Of a DNA stretch of 37,430 bases, positions 1 through 8,551 are shown piece after piece; within the stretch, counting starts at the first letter, position 1, and every line of letters starts with the position of its first letter. The notes under the pieces are model-generated. The model searched no databases, was not told the origin of the DNA, and saw nothing but the letters and a program-made list of their open reading frames with translations. Source of the stretch: an uncultured bacterium (GTDB taxonomy: Bacteria; Bacteroidota; Bacteroidia; Bacteroidales; Bacteroidaceae); the NCBI GenBank assembly GCA_945829115.1, contig CALZTP010000014.1, forward strand, positions 1-37,430, in the 5' to 3' direction. Both the position numbers and the translations under genes were made by a program.

Positions 1-60
1 CTGATTCTGCATCACCAATCAATACAATCATTATAAAAATCATTTTGCACACCTATTTAT
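1..60 (+). repeat. Partial copy of the 166-bp inverted-repeat element (right-hand end)
   Basis: This stretch matches 8396-8455 at 57 of 60 positions, with differences at 38, 41 and 56. It ends in the same terminal motif, TTTTGCACACCTA. The window begins inside this copy, so its left end lies outside. It sits upstream of the SusC gene, and the full copy lies just after the GH32 gene, so the two copies bracket the polysaccharide locus in direct orientation. Confidence 0.85.
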
Positions 61-149
61 CACATTCGCAGTATTGAATAAATTCAGGTTCATTGCCTAT
101 TCTACTTATAAATATGTTACTTGATTTATATATATGTTTCATCTAATAA

Positions 150-190
150 AGGTTGCAACATTAGTGGTGAATGTTGCAACCTATTTTTTT
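150..190 (+). terminator. Perfect hairpin plus T-run: upstream-gene terminator or operator
   Basis: A 13-bp perfect stem (150-162 with 170-182) and a 7-nt loop are followed by a run of seven T (184-190), the classic shape of an intrinsic terminator for a gene lying upstream of the window. Each arm also contains the self-complementary octamer GTTGCAAC (152-159 and 173-180). The octamer centres are 21 bp apart, so the site could equally bind a dimeric regulator. The T-run ends inside the -33 element of the susC promoter. Confidence 0.7.
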
Positions 191-219
191 GCTTGTTTCT
201 ACAATTGAAGCTAATTTTG
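188..219 (+). promoter_or_regulatory. Bacteroidetes-type promoter of the SusC operon
   Basis: TTTG at 188-191 and TAATTTTG at 212-219 are separated by 20 nt, matching the Bacteroidetes housekeeping consensus TTTG-N19-21-TAnnTTTG. The expected transcript start is near 225, giving a leader of about 30 nt before the ATG at 259. No Shine-Dalgarno sequence is seen, as is usual in this phylum. Confidence 0.75.
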
Positions 220-258
220 CAGCAGAATTTTTATTTGAAACATCTAAAACCAAACTAA

Positions 259-3200
259 ATGAGACAGTTAAAAAGATTAGCAGCAATGGCGCTATTGTTT
301 ATGGCATCTACCATAATATATGCGCAAACAATTGAAGCTACGGGTACAGTGGTTGATCCTAACGGAGAAGCCATCATCGGAGCAACAATTATGGAGAAAG
401 GTACCTCGAACGGTACAATCACTGATTTCGATGGAAATTTCAAAATCAGCGTGCAGAAAGGTGCTACGCTTGTTGTGAGCTATATTGGCTACAACAACCA
501 GGAACTTCCAGCAACACAAGGAATGAAAATAACACTGAAAGAAGATGCACTGAATCTTCAGGAAGTGGTGGTGACTGGCTATACCACCCAACGCAAGGCA
601 GACCTCACGGGTGCTGTTTCTGTGGTTAGCGTAGATGAATTGCAGAAGCAGAATGAGAATAACCCTATTAAGGCTCTTCAGGGTAGAGTGCCGGGTATGA
701 ATATCTCTGCAGACGGAACACCTTCTGGTGCTGCAACGGTGCGTATTCGTGGTATAGGCACTCTGAACAACAACGACCCTCTTTATATTGTTGACGGTGT
801 TCCTACAAAGTCTGGAATGCATGAACTCAACGGAAATGATATAGAGTCTATACAGGTGTTGAAAGATGCTGCTTCGGCAAGCATATACGGTTCCAGAGCA
901 GCAAATGGCGTTATCATCATCACAACCAAGAAAGGTAAGGATGGGAAGGTGAAGATTGATTTTGACGCAAGCGTAGCAGCTTCTTTCTATGCCAACAAAC
1001 TCAAAGTGCTCAATGCAGAACAGTGGGGACAGGCTTTCTGGCAGGCAAACGTCAACGATGGTCTTGATCCAAACAACAACAATCTCGGTTATCACTTTGA
1101 TTGGGGATATGACGCACAAGGGACTCCTCAGCTCTATAATGTGACAATGCGGAAATACCTTGATGACGGAAACACCATTCCTGCCGCTGATACCGATTGG
1201 GTGAAAGAAACAACTCGTACAGGTATTATTCAGAATTACAACGTAAGCGTAAGCAACGGTGGCGAGAAAGGTTCAAGCTATATGTCGCTTGGATATTATA
1301 AAAACCTTGGTATTATAAAAAATTCAGACTTTGAACGTCTTTCTGCTCGAATAAACAGCGACTACAAACTCATTGGAAACGCTCTTACCGTTGGAGAGCA
1401 TTTCACATTGAACCGCACTTCGGAAGTTAGCGCACCAGGTGGATTCCTAGAGAATGTTCTTCAGTTCAACCCTTCGTTTCCAGTGTATAACACAAAAGGG
1501 GAGTATGCTAACCTCACCGGAGGATATGCAGACCGTGAAAATCCTCTCGGACGGTTGGAACGCAACAAAGACAATAGATACACTTATTGGCGAGCATTTG
1601 GCGACGTGTTCTTGAACCTTGCTCTTTTCAAAGGGTTCAACCTCAGAACAACAGCAGGTATCGACTACGCACAGAAGCAGCAACGTATCTTCACAATGCC
1701 TATCTCTAACGGAAACGTGGCAAACCCAGAGAATGCCGTAGAGGCAAAGCAGGAGCACTGGATGAAATGGATGTGGAATGCCGTTGCAACCTATAATATG
1801 GAGGTAGGAAAGCATCGTGCTGATTATATGCTTGGTGTAGAGGCAAACCGTCAGGATGATGTGTGGTTTTCTGGTAAGCGCTATGACTTCGAGACTCTCA
1901 ACACCGACTATATGTGGCCTGATGCAGGTACTGGCGTTGAGAAGGCTTACGGCTCAGGCAGTGGCTTCTCGCTCATTTCTTTCTTTGGAAAGGTGAACTA
2001 TACATATGCTGATAAGTATATGGCTTCTGTCACCGTTCGTCGAGATGGCTCAAGTCGATTCGGTAAGAACAACAAGTATGGTACGTTCCCTTCAGTAAGT
2101 GCCGGATGGCGCATTACGCAGGAAGAATTTATGAAATCAACCAATTCATGGCTCTACGACCTTAAGCTTCGTGCGTCTTGGGGACAGACAGGTAACCAGG
2201 AAATCTCAAACACCGCACGATATACTCTCTATCAGGCTGTGTATGGCGATTCTAACTTCGGTGGAAACAGCTTTGGTACGTCATACGACATAGCAGGTAC
2301 GAATGGTGGACAGATTCTGCAGTCGGGATTCAAGCGTGCACAGATTGGTAACGATGACATAAAATGGGAAACAACAACTCAGACAAACATCGGATTTGAT
2401 TTCTCACTGTTCAGAAACACCCTTTACGGAAGTTTTGACTATTACAACAAAAAAACCAAAGATATTCTCCTCTACATGGCGGGTATAGCAGCGATGGGCG
2501 AAGGTAGTTCAATGTGGATAAATGCCGGAGAGATGAAGAACAACGGTTTTGAACTTAATCTCGGATATCGCAACAATATTGGAGACTTCAGTTACGATAT
2601 CACCGCAAACGTTGGTACCTACCGAAACGAAATAACCAAACTGCCAGAGACGGTTGCTGCAAACGGTGACTTCGGAGGAAATGGAGTGAAGAGCGTCATT
2701 GGTCACCCTATGGGTGCACAAGTGGGTTATGTCTTCGATGGCATTTTCAAGAGTCAGGAGGAAGTTGACAATCACGCAGTGCAGCAGGGAGCTGGCGTAG
2801 GAAGAATGCGTTTCAAAGACCTCAATGGTGACGGTATGATTACCGAGCTCGATCAGGATTGGATTTACTCTCCAGTGCCAGACTTTACCTATGGCATGAA
2901 CATTTACTTGCAGTATAAGAACTGGGACCTTACAATGTTCTGGCAGGGCGTTCAGGGGGTTGATATAATCTCTGACCTTAAAAAGGAAACCGACCTTTGG
3001 GCTGGTGTCAATGTCGCAAATCTTAACAAGGGACAGAGATTGCTCGAAGCATGGTCGCCATCAAATCCTGATTCAAACATACCAGCACTCTCAACATACA
3101 ACAACAACAACGAGACTCGTGTCTCAAGCTATTATGTCGAGAATGGCTCGTACCTGAAGCTTAGGAACTTGCAAATCGGCTACAACGTGCCAAAGGTGTT

Positions 3201-3360
3201 CGCAAACAAACTCCACATGGAACGCCTGCGCTTCTATCTCTCTGCACAGAATCTGCTCACCATAAAGAGTAGTGATTTCACAGGTGTTGACCCTGAGAAT
3301 GCTAACTTCGGATACCCTATTCCAGTGAATGTGACATTTGGTCTTAACGTAACATTTTAA
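259..3360 (+). CDS. SusC/RagA-family TonB-linked outer-membrane transporter
   Basis: This 1033-residue protein has a signal peptide ending near YAQ (residues 20-23). A carboxypeptidase-regulatory-like domain follows (about 27-100), then the plug domain (about 115-235) with the family hallmark VRIRGIGTLNNNDPLYIVDG. The rest is a long beta-barrel ending in Phe, the outer-membrane insertion signal. SusC proteins import oligosaccharides across the outer membrane using TonB energy, capped by a SusD lipoprotein. The SusD gene begins 6 nt after this stop. Because GH32 is the only glycosidase in the operon, the cargo is probably a fructan oligosaccharide; that is inferred from context, as SusC sequence alone does not give specificity. 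The ATG at 259 is the only start that keeps the signal peptide and fits the promoter at 188-219. Confidence 0.96.
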   Translation: MRQLKRLAAMALLFMASTIIYAQTIEATGTVVDPNGEAIIGATIMEKGTSNGTITDFDGNFKISVQKGATLVVSYIGYNNQELPATQGMKITLKEDALNLQEVVVTGYTTQRKADLTGAVSVVSVDELQKQNENNPIKALQGRVPGMNISADGTPSGAATVRIRGIGTLNNNDPLYIVDGVPTKSGMHELNGNDIESIQVLKDAASASIYGSRAANGVIIITTKKGKDGKVKIDFDASVAASFYANKLKVLNAEQWGQAFWQANVNDGLDPNNNNLGYHFDWGYDAQGTPQLYNVTMRKYLDDGNTIPAADTDWVKETTRTGIIQNYNVSVSNGGEKGSSYMSLGYYKNLGIIKNSDFERLSARINSDYKLIGNALTVGEHFTLNRTSEVSAPGGFLENVLQFNPSFPVYNTKGEYANLTGGYADRENPLGRLERNKDNRYTYWRAFGDVFLNLALFKGFNLRTTAGIDYAQKQQRIFTMPISNGNVANPENAVEAKQEHWMKWMWNAVATYNMEVGKHRADYMLGVEANRQDDVWFSGKRYDFETLNTDYMWPDAGTGVEKAYGSGSGFSLISFFGKVNYTYADKYMASVTVRRDGSSRFGKNNKYGTFPSVSAGWRITQEEFMKSTNSWLYDLKLRASWGQTGNQEISNTARYTLYQAVYGDSNFGGNSFGTSYDIAGTNGGQILQSGFKRAQIGNDDIKWETTTQTNIGFDFSLFRNTLYGSFDYYNKKTKDILLYMAGIAAMGEGSSMWINAGEMKNNGFELNLGYRNNIGDFSYDITANVGTYRNEITKLPETVAANGDFGGNGVKSVIGHPMGAQVGYVFDGIFKSQEEVDNHAVQQGAGVGRMRFKDLNGDGMITELDQDWIYSPVPDFTYGMNIYLQYKNWDLTMFWQGVQGVDIISDLKKETDLWAGVNVANLNKGQRLLEAWSPSNPDSNIPALSTYNNNNETRVSSYYVENGSYLKLRNLQIGYNVPKVFANKLHMERLRFYLSAQNLLTIKSSDFTGVDPENANFGYPIPVNVTFGLNVTF

Positions 3361-3366
3361 AAAGAT

Positions 3367-5100
3367 ATGAAGAAGATTTTCAACTATATAGTCGCTGCCT
3401 CTTTTTGCTTTATGGCAGCAAGCTGCTCAGACTTCCTCGATGAGCAGGTGCCACAGGGCACACTCGACGAGAACCAAGTGAAGGACCCTTCGCTGGTTGA
3501 GAGTACCGTGATATCTGCTTATGCAGGATTCACACAAAGCGAGGATATCAATGGCTCCTTCTCAATGTGGAACTACGATGTGCGTTCGGACGATGCCTAT
3601 AAAGGAGGTAGTTCGGTGAACGATGGAGATGTTTTTCATCAGCTGGAGGTACAGAAGGGTGTGCTCACCACCAACTGGAACATCAGTGATATGTGGAACC
3701 GTCTATATATCACCATCTCACGCATAAATTCTGCCATCAGCGTACTTGAAAAGTGTGATGACAGCTACACACTCAAAGATCAGCGTCTTGCGGAGATGAA
3801 ATTCCTGCGGGCATATAGTCATTTCCTGCTGAAACGTCTCTACAAGAATATTCCGTTCATCATGAATGCTAACCTTCAGTATGAAGAGTATAACAAGCTC
3901 TCAAACACTGAATATACTAACGATGAGGCATGGGGCATTATTGCAAAGGAATTGGAAGAGGCTTACGAAGTGCTGCCGGTGAAGCAAGCAGAGAAGGGGC
4001 GTCCTACGAAGGCGGCTTGTGCTGCTTTCCTTGCAAAGGTTTATCTCTACAAGGCTTACCGTCAGGACGATGCAAATAGTCATAAGGTGACAAGCATAAA
4101 CACCGACGACTTAGAAAAGGTAATAAAATACTCCGACCCTGCTATCTATTCTGCTGCAGGATATGGACTCGAAACAGATATTCACAACAATTTCCGTCCA
4201 GAAGAGCAGTATGAAAACGGTTGCGAGTCTATCTGGGCTATACAATACTCACGCAACGATGGCTCTACATACGGAAACCTCAATTGGTCGAATGGTCTTA
4301 TATGCCCTAACATCGCTGACGTAACAGATGGAGGATGTGATTTCTATAAGCCTTCACAGAACCTTGTCAATGCATTCCGTACCGACAATAGTGGCTTGCC
4401 TCTTATTGATAGCTTCAATCAGAAGGATTACGATATGGCAACCGACAATGCTGACCCTCGACTCTTCCTTACCGTTGGCATAACCGGACTTCCATATATG
4501 TTTAACCAAGACTATATCATGGATCGCACTTCCAACTGGAGCCGCTCAGGTGGGCTTTATGGCTACTATGTCACACTGAAACAGAATGTTGACCCAGCAC
4601 TCATTGGGCAATATCTCATAAAGGGTTCGTTGTGGGCTACAAGCATGAATCGCATTGTGTTCCGCTATGCAGACGTAGTGCTTGAGCGTGCCGAGGCCTT
4701 CGCGCAGTTAGGAAAGACAACAGAGGCTATTGCTTTGGTGAACAAAATTCGTTCTCGCGCTGCAGGAAGTACACAGATGATTTCTAACTATCCTTCAAGG
4801 TATGGAGTGAAGTTCTATTGCAAGAACTACACTGGGACATACGATAAGGAGCAGACCATAAAGATTGTGAAGATGGAGCGTCGCCTCGAACTGGCAATGG
4901 AATCTGAAAGATTCTTTGACCTCGTTAGATGGGGTGAGGCTGCACAAACTCTCAACAACTACTATGCTGCTGAGAAAACCAAATGTACCGTGTACGGCGA
5001 GGCTGAGTTCACTGCCGACAAGGGTGAGTATCTGCCTATTCCTTTTGCTCAGGTGGCTGCGTCAAACGGATATTACACTCAGAATATTGGTAACTGGTAA
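3367..5100 (+). CDS. SusD/RagB-family nutrient-binding lipoprotein
   Basis: This 577-residue protein begins with a lipoprotein signal whose lipobox Cys is residue 20 (MAASC), followed by SDFLDEQ, the usual SusD N-terminus. The helical, TPR-like body includes an RAYSHFLLKRLYKNIPFI segment. The conserved C-terminal block runs through RIVFRYADVVLERAEA, ERRLELAMESERFFDLVRWG and a YLPIPFAQV ending, all typical of SusD. It acts as the surface lid of the SusC barrel and binds glycan. It lies 6 nt after susC and 22 nt before the next gene, so it is surely co-transcribed. Length is normal for the family. Confidence 0.96.
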   Translation: MKKIFNYIVAASFCFMAASCSDFLDEQVPQGTLDENQVKDPSLVESTVISAYAGFTQSEDINGSFSMWNYDVRSDDAYKGGSSVNDGDVFHQLEVQKGVLTTNWNISDMWNRLYITISRINSAISVLEKCDDSYTLKDQRLAEMKFLRAYSHFLLKRLYKNIPFIMNANLQYEEYNKLSNTEYTNDEAWGIIAKELEEAYEVLPVKQAEKGRPTKAACAAFLAKVYLYKAYRQDDANSHKVTSINTDDLEKVIKYSDPAIYSAAGYGLETDIHNNFRPEEQYENGCESIWAIQYSRNDGSTYGNLNWSNGLICPNIADVTDGGCDFYKPSQNLVNAFRTDNSGLPLIDSFNQKDYDMATDNADPRLFLTVGITGLPYMFNQDYIMDRTSNWSRSGGLYGYYVTLKQNVDPALIGQYLIKGSLWATSMNRIVFRYADVVLERAEAFAQLGKTTEAIALVNKIRSRAAGSTQMISNYPSRYGVKFYCKNYTGTYDKEQTIKIVKMERRLELAMESERFFDLVRWGEAAQTLNNYYAAEKTKCTVYGEAEFTADKGEYLPIPFAQVAASNGYYTQNIGNW

Positions 5101-5122
5101 AAAAATCAATAACAAGATTATT

Positions 5123-6529
5123 ATGCAAACAATTATTAGAAACAAGATAAAGGCATTATTCGCCGTTTTCCTTATGGCGTGCTTTACTGCCTGCACAGAC
5201 GATAACGTCAGCGAACTCATGCTTTCGGGAGATTGTTCTATTGAGGCACTGACACTCGACAATTATGAGGGAAAGATAGACCTCGCCTCACGTACCGTAA
5301 CGGTTAATCTGCCTGAGACATACGATACACGGGCTATGACCGTCACTGAGCTTCGAATCTCTGAAGGTGCTTCGGCAAATATGCACGAGGGACAGACGGT
5401 AAATATGGAGGGTGTTCAGAACGTCCACATAACAAATGGTGACTTGTACCTCGACTGGAAGCTTGTGGCAAAGCGCGATGAGGCAAAAATCAGTTCGTTC
5501 ATTATCAATGAAGTCTATAACGGTATCATCGACCAGAATGCCAAAACCATCACGGTGTATGTGCCAGGAGATGTGGACATAACAGCTCTCATTCCTTCAA
5601 TAGAGTTTAGCGAGGGAGCAACATGTCAACCTCTTAACGGTGTGGCACAGGACTTCTCCTCACCAGTGGTATATACTGTGACAAATGGCACTGCTCAGGC
5701 ACAATATACGGTAACTGTCTTCGCTATCGACAAACCAAAAGCGGTGTTCGTTGGTAATGCTTCTACCATGAGCGACCTCGATCCAGAAGCTAAGGAGGCA
5801 TGCTCTTGGATGCTTGCAAACATTGAGAAATCACTCTATGCATCGTTTGCTGACATACAGTCGGAAGCAGTTGACCTCTCTGAGTGCAAGGTGATTTGGT
5901 GGCATTTCCATTACGATGGTGGTGTTGATGGGCACGATCAGTTCGTAACAAAAGCACCATATGCTCTTGATGCAAAGAACCAGTTGCGCACATACTACGA
6001 GAATGGTGGCTCTTTCTTCCTCACACGTTATGCCACAAACCTTCCTTCGTTTATAGGGGCTACGGGTGATGACGAATGGACTACACCTAATAACTGCTGG
6101 GGACAGAATGAAGCAGATGCAGAACTTTGTGGAGGCCCGTGGGATTTCAAGAAGTACAGCCCTCAGGCAGCTCATCCTTTATGGCAGGGACTTGTAGCGG
6201 GCGATGATCCAAATGCTGTATATACCACCGATGCGGGTTATCATATCACTAACTCTACGGCTCAATACCATATTGGTACTGATTGGGGCGGATACGACAA
6301 CCATGATGCTTGGGAAGCTCGCACTGGCGGAAAAATCCTTGGCATAGGAGGCGATGGTGCTATTGTTGCATGGGAATATCTGCCACACAATGGTAAGGGT
6401 GGCATCATATGCATCGGCTCTGGTTGCTATGACTGGTATTCCTATACCTTTGAGGCTGGCTACACAGAGAAGTTCCATAAGAACGTTGCCATAATCACTC
6501 AGAATGCGTTCAACTATCTATCAAAGTAA
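5123..6529 (+). CDS. Surface lipoprotein, DUF4960-like, SusE-position glycan-binding candidate
   Basis: This 468-residue protein uses the ATG at 5123; a longer frame from 4916 overlaps SusD and lacks a signal. The N-terminus is a lipoprotein signal with Cys24 (CFTAC). Two related beta-sandwich-like segments follow (about 30-115 and 115-195), each with a pattern like SFIINEVYNGIIDQNAKTITV and an ending like YTVTV. A Trp/Gly/His-rich C-terminal region (about 200-468) looks alpha/beta, with KAVFVGNAS at its start and GKGGIICIGSGCYDW near its end. From memory this matches DUF4960, found beside GH32 genes in Bacteroidetes; I could not search. Its position after SusD suggests a SusE/F-like surface glycan-binding role, but whether the C-terminal region is enzymatic is unknown. 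Confidence 0.75.
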   Translation: MQTIIRNKIKALFAVFLMACFTACTDDNVSELMLSGDCSIEALTLDNYEGKIDLASRTVTVNLPETYDTRAMTVTELRISEGASANMHEGQTVNMEGVQNVHITNGDLYLDWKLVAKRDEAKISSFIINEVYNGIIDQNAKTITVYVPGDVDITALIPSIEFSEGATCQPLNGVAQDFSSPVVYTVTNGTAQAQYTVTVFAIDKPKAVFVGNASTMSDLDPEAKEACSWMLANIEKSLYASFADIQSEAVDLSECKVIWWHFHYDGGVDGHDQFVTKAPYALDAKNQLRTYYENGGSFFLTRYATNLPSFIGATGDDEWTTPNNCWGQNEADAELCGGPWDFKKYSPQAAHPLWQGLVAGDDPNAVYTTDAGYHITNSTAQYHIGTDWGGYDNHDAWEARTGGKILGIGGDGAIVAWEYLPHNGKGGIICIGSGCYDWYSYTFEAGYTEKFHKNVAIITQNAFNYLSK

Positions 6530-6545
6530 TTTCAAAACAAACGAT

Positions 6546-8108
6546 ATGAAATCAATGATATTATCAACAATATTATTCTCCACACTCGCTCTCACTTCAT
6601 GTAGCGACGATGGTTTTGTGGGAGATCCTGATAAAAATTGGTCTGAAACAACAGAGTTCTTCAATCCTACTGAAGAGAACGGTTACAGCACTTATTGGAA
6701 GCCTGCCATTGGAAGGGTGGGAGACCCAATGCCTTTTTACGATAAGAAAGAGGGAAATTTCAAGGTGCTTTATCTGCAGGAGTTCGACAATAATGATGCT
6801 TGGTGCTTCCATCCAATTTATGGTGTTTCCACCACCGATGGTGCCAACTATCAGGGTATGGGAGAGATTCTTGAGACTGGCAAGTCGAAAGATGAACTTG
6901 ATGCTGCAATAGGAACTGGTTGCGCTATCTATAATGAAAACGATGGCTTGTATTATATCTACTATACTGGACATACATCACGCGAGGTCGTGATGCGTGC
7001 CACATCGCCAGATTTCAAGATATGGACAAAGGACAAGGCTTGGGTTCTACGTGGAGCTGACAATGGTTACTCTGATACCGATTTCCGAGACCCACAGGTG
7101 TTCCAGGACGATAATGGTCTATGGCATATGATTATAGCAAGCAATCTGAAATTTGCTGAATATACTTCCCAAAATCTGCGCGACTGGGATTATGCTGGAG
7201 AGTTCTCTTGCATGATTTGGGACCGTATGCTCGAATGTCCTGATATTTTCAAAATGGGCGACTGGTGGTATATGGTGTATAGCGAGGCATATCGTAGCGA
7301 TTGGAGCCGCAAGGTGAAGTATATGATGGCTCGCTCTCTCGACGAACTGAAAAAGTGTTTCAACGAAGGACCAAAATGGCCTGCTGACGACAAGGAGGGT
7401 GTGCTCGACACTCGTGCCTTCTATGCTGCCAAGACGGCTTCTAATGGTACAGACCGCTTCATTTGGGGATGGACTCCTTATCGCACTGGTGCCACCATCC
7501 ACGACAAGAACATTTCCGTTGGAGCGGAAAGTGAACCAAACTGGTCGGGAGCTCTTGTTTGCCATAAACTCATACAACATGCCGATGGTACTCTCTCTGT
7601 TGGTGAAGTGCCATCAATGGCAAATAAGTACACCACTCTCACTGAGCCAAAGGTTATGACATCTGAAAACTATTCTTCTGGAACACTCAATGGAAATGGA
7701 TACGTGCTCTTCAGTCGTCTTGGATATCATAATCATATATCGTTTGTGCTAAATGCAGGAGAAGCTGACAAATGGGGCGTTTCATTCGCTCGTGGCACTG
7801 ACGCTACAAAATTCTATTCTCTCGTGGTTAACCCAGAGTGGGGGAACGGTCGTCGAAAGGTTAACTTCGAACAGGAAGGTACAGAGGGTAAGGGATTCAT
7901 TGTTGGTGCCGACGGATATATCTTCCCTCGTCCTGCTGACAATACCTACAAGGTTGATATCTACACCGACAATTCTGTTGTTGTGATGTATATCAACGGA
8001 GAATACGGCACTACGCAACGTATCTATGGCTTGCAGAAAAACTGCTGGTCTATCAATAGTTATGGTGGTAATATAAGCATCAGCGATATAAAGGTCAGCA
8101 TGTATTAA
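6546..8108 (+). CDS. GH32-family glycoside hydrolase, surface lipoprotein (fructanase/levanase-like)
   Basis: This 520-residue protein uses the ATG at 6546 because it gives a lipoprotein signal with Cys19 (LTSC); the frame from 6504 overlaps the previous gene. The five-bladed propeller signatures of GH32 are present. A GDP motif is at 59-61 (nucleophile Asp60, in GRVGDPMPFY rather than the usual NDPNG), RDP at 181-183 (Asp182, transition-state stabiliser) and ECP at 230-232 (acid/base Glu230). A C-terminal beta-sandwich follows, from about 360 onward. GH32 enzymes cleave beta-fructosyl linkages. With a lipid anchor next to SusCD it probably trims fructan at the cell surface before import. The divergent nucleophile loop means linkage preference (beta-2,1 or beta-2,6; endo or exo) cannot be told from sequence. 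Confidence 0.88.
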   Translation: MKSMILSTILFSTLALTSCSDDGFVGDPDKNWSETTEFFNPTEENGYSTYWKPAIGRVGDPMPFYDKKEGNFKVLYLQEFDNNDAWCFHPIYGVSTTDGANYQGMGEILETGKSKDELDAAIGTGCAIYNENDGLYYIYYTGHTSREVVMRATSPDFKIWTKDKAWVLRGADNGYSDTDFRDPQVFQDDNGLWHMIIASNLKFAEYTSQNLRDWDYAGEFSCMIWDRMLECPDIFKMGDWWYMVYSEAYRSDWSRKVKYMMARSLDELKKCFNEGPKWPADDKEGVLDTRAFYAAKTASNGTDRFIWGWTPYRTGATIHDKNISVGAESEPNWSGALVCHKLIQHADGTLSVGEVPSMANKYTTLTEPKVMTSENYSSGTLNGNGYVLFSRLGYHNHISFVLNAGEADKWGVSFARGTDATKFYSLVVNPEWGNGRRKVNFEQEGTEGKGFIVGADGYIFPRPADNTYKVDIYTDNSVVVMYINGEYGTTQRIYGLQKNCWSINSYGGNISISDIKVSMY

Positions 8109-8122
8109 TAGGAATTAATTTG

Positions 8123-8156
8123 GGGTGTGTCAGTAACTATGACACACCCTATTTTT
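8123..8156 (+). terminator. Intrinsic terminator after the GH32 gene
   Basis: A perfect 10-bp stem (8123-8132 with 8140-8149) and a 7-nt loop are followed by TATTTTT. It begins 15 nt after the GH32 stop and closes the four-gene operon. Confidence 0.85.
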
Positions 8157-8239
8157 AAAGAAATTGTTTCGGTTAGAAGTGTTATGACATTTCCATGGCA
8201 TCTGTGAATTGTCAGCATTTTTACTTCAGAAAATGGGAC

Positions 8240-8286
8240 AATAAAAAAAACGTGAGTCGAACGAAAAAAATCATTTGACTCACGTT
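8240..8286 (-). terminator. Probable minus-strand terminator for the S41 peptidase gene
   Basis: A 10-bp stem (8249-8258 with 8277-8286) has an 18-nt loop, with an A-run at 8243-8250 that reads as a T-run on the minus strand. It lies about 265 nt past the stop at 8552, separated from it by the 166-bp repeat element. Confidence 0.55.
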
Positions 8287-8288
8287 AT

Positions 8289-8454
8289 TAAGTAGGTGTG
8301 CAAAATTATCTATATAATCCTTGCATCGCCTACTGCGCATTATCAGCCAGTGACAACAGTCGAGTAGGAGTCGCTACACTCCTTTATGTCACATACTGAT
8401 TCTGCATCACCAATCAATACAATCATTATAAATATAATTTTGCACACCTACTTA
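8289..8454. repeat. 166-bp element with 21-bp perfect terminal inverted repeats
   Basis: The ends at 8289-8309 and 8434-8454 are perfect inverted repeats (core AAGTAGGTGTGCAAAATTAT). The interior carries nested stems: GTGACA 8350-8355 with TGTCAC 8387-8392, and AGGAGT 8366-8371 with ACTCCT 8378-8383. No open reading frame of note is present. A near-identical right half lies at 1-60, which shows it is a dispersed repeat. It resembles a MITE or a structured intergenic repeat. No clear target-site duplication was seen. The remaining 97 bp up to the gene at 8552 contain nothing I recognise. Confidence 0.85.
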
Positions 8455-8551
8455 TAAACAACAGTTTTTCATTCCTTCCTACTACAAAGGATATTATAAG
8501 AGGGAGGATGACACGTTATTCACCTCACAAAAGAGGAAAATTTGTTAGAGA

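Noticed and set aside
292..1119. 275-residue frame antisense to susC
   Set aside because: Antisense to the conserved SusC N-terminus, Cys- and His-rich with no recognisable fold.
8289..8454. Invertible promoter (phase-variation switch)
   Set aside because: It lies between convergent gene ends where a promoter switch has no target, has no -33/-7 pair inside, and no recombinase gene is nearby; the upstream copy is not complete enough to test.
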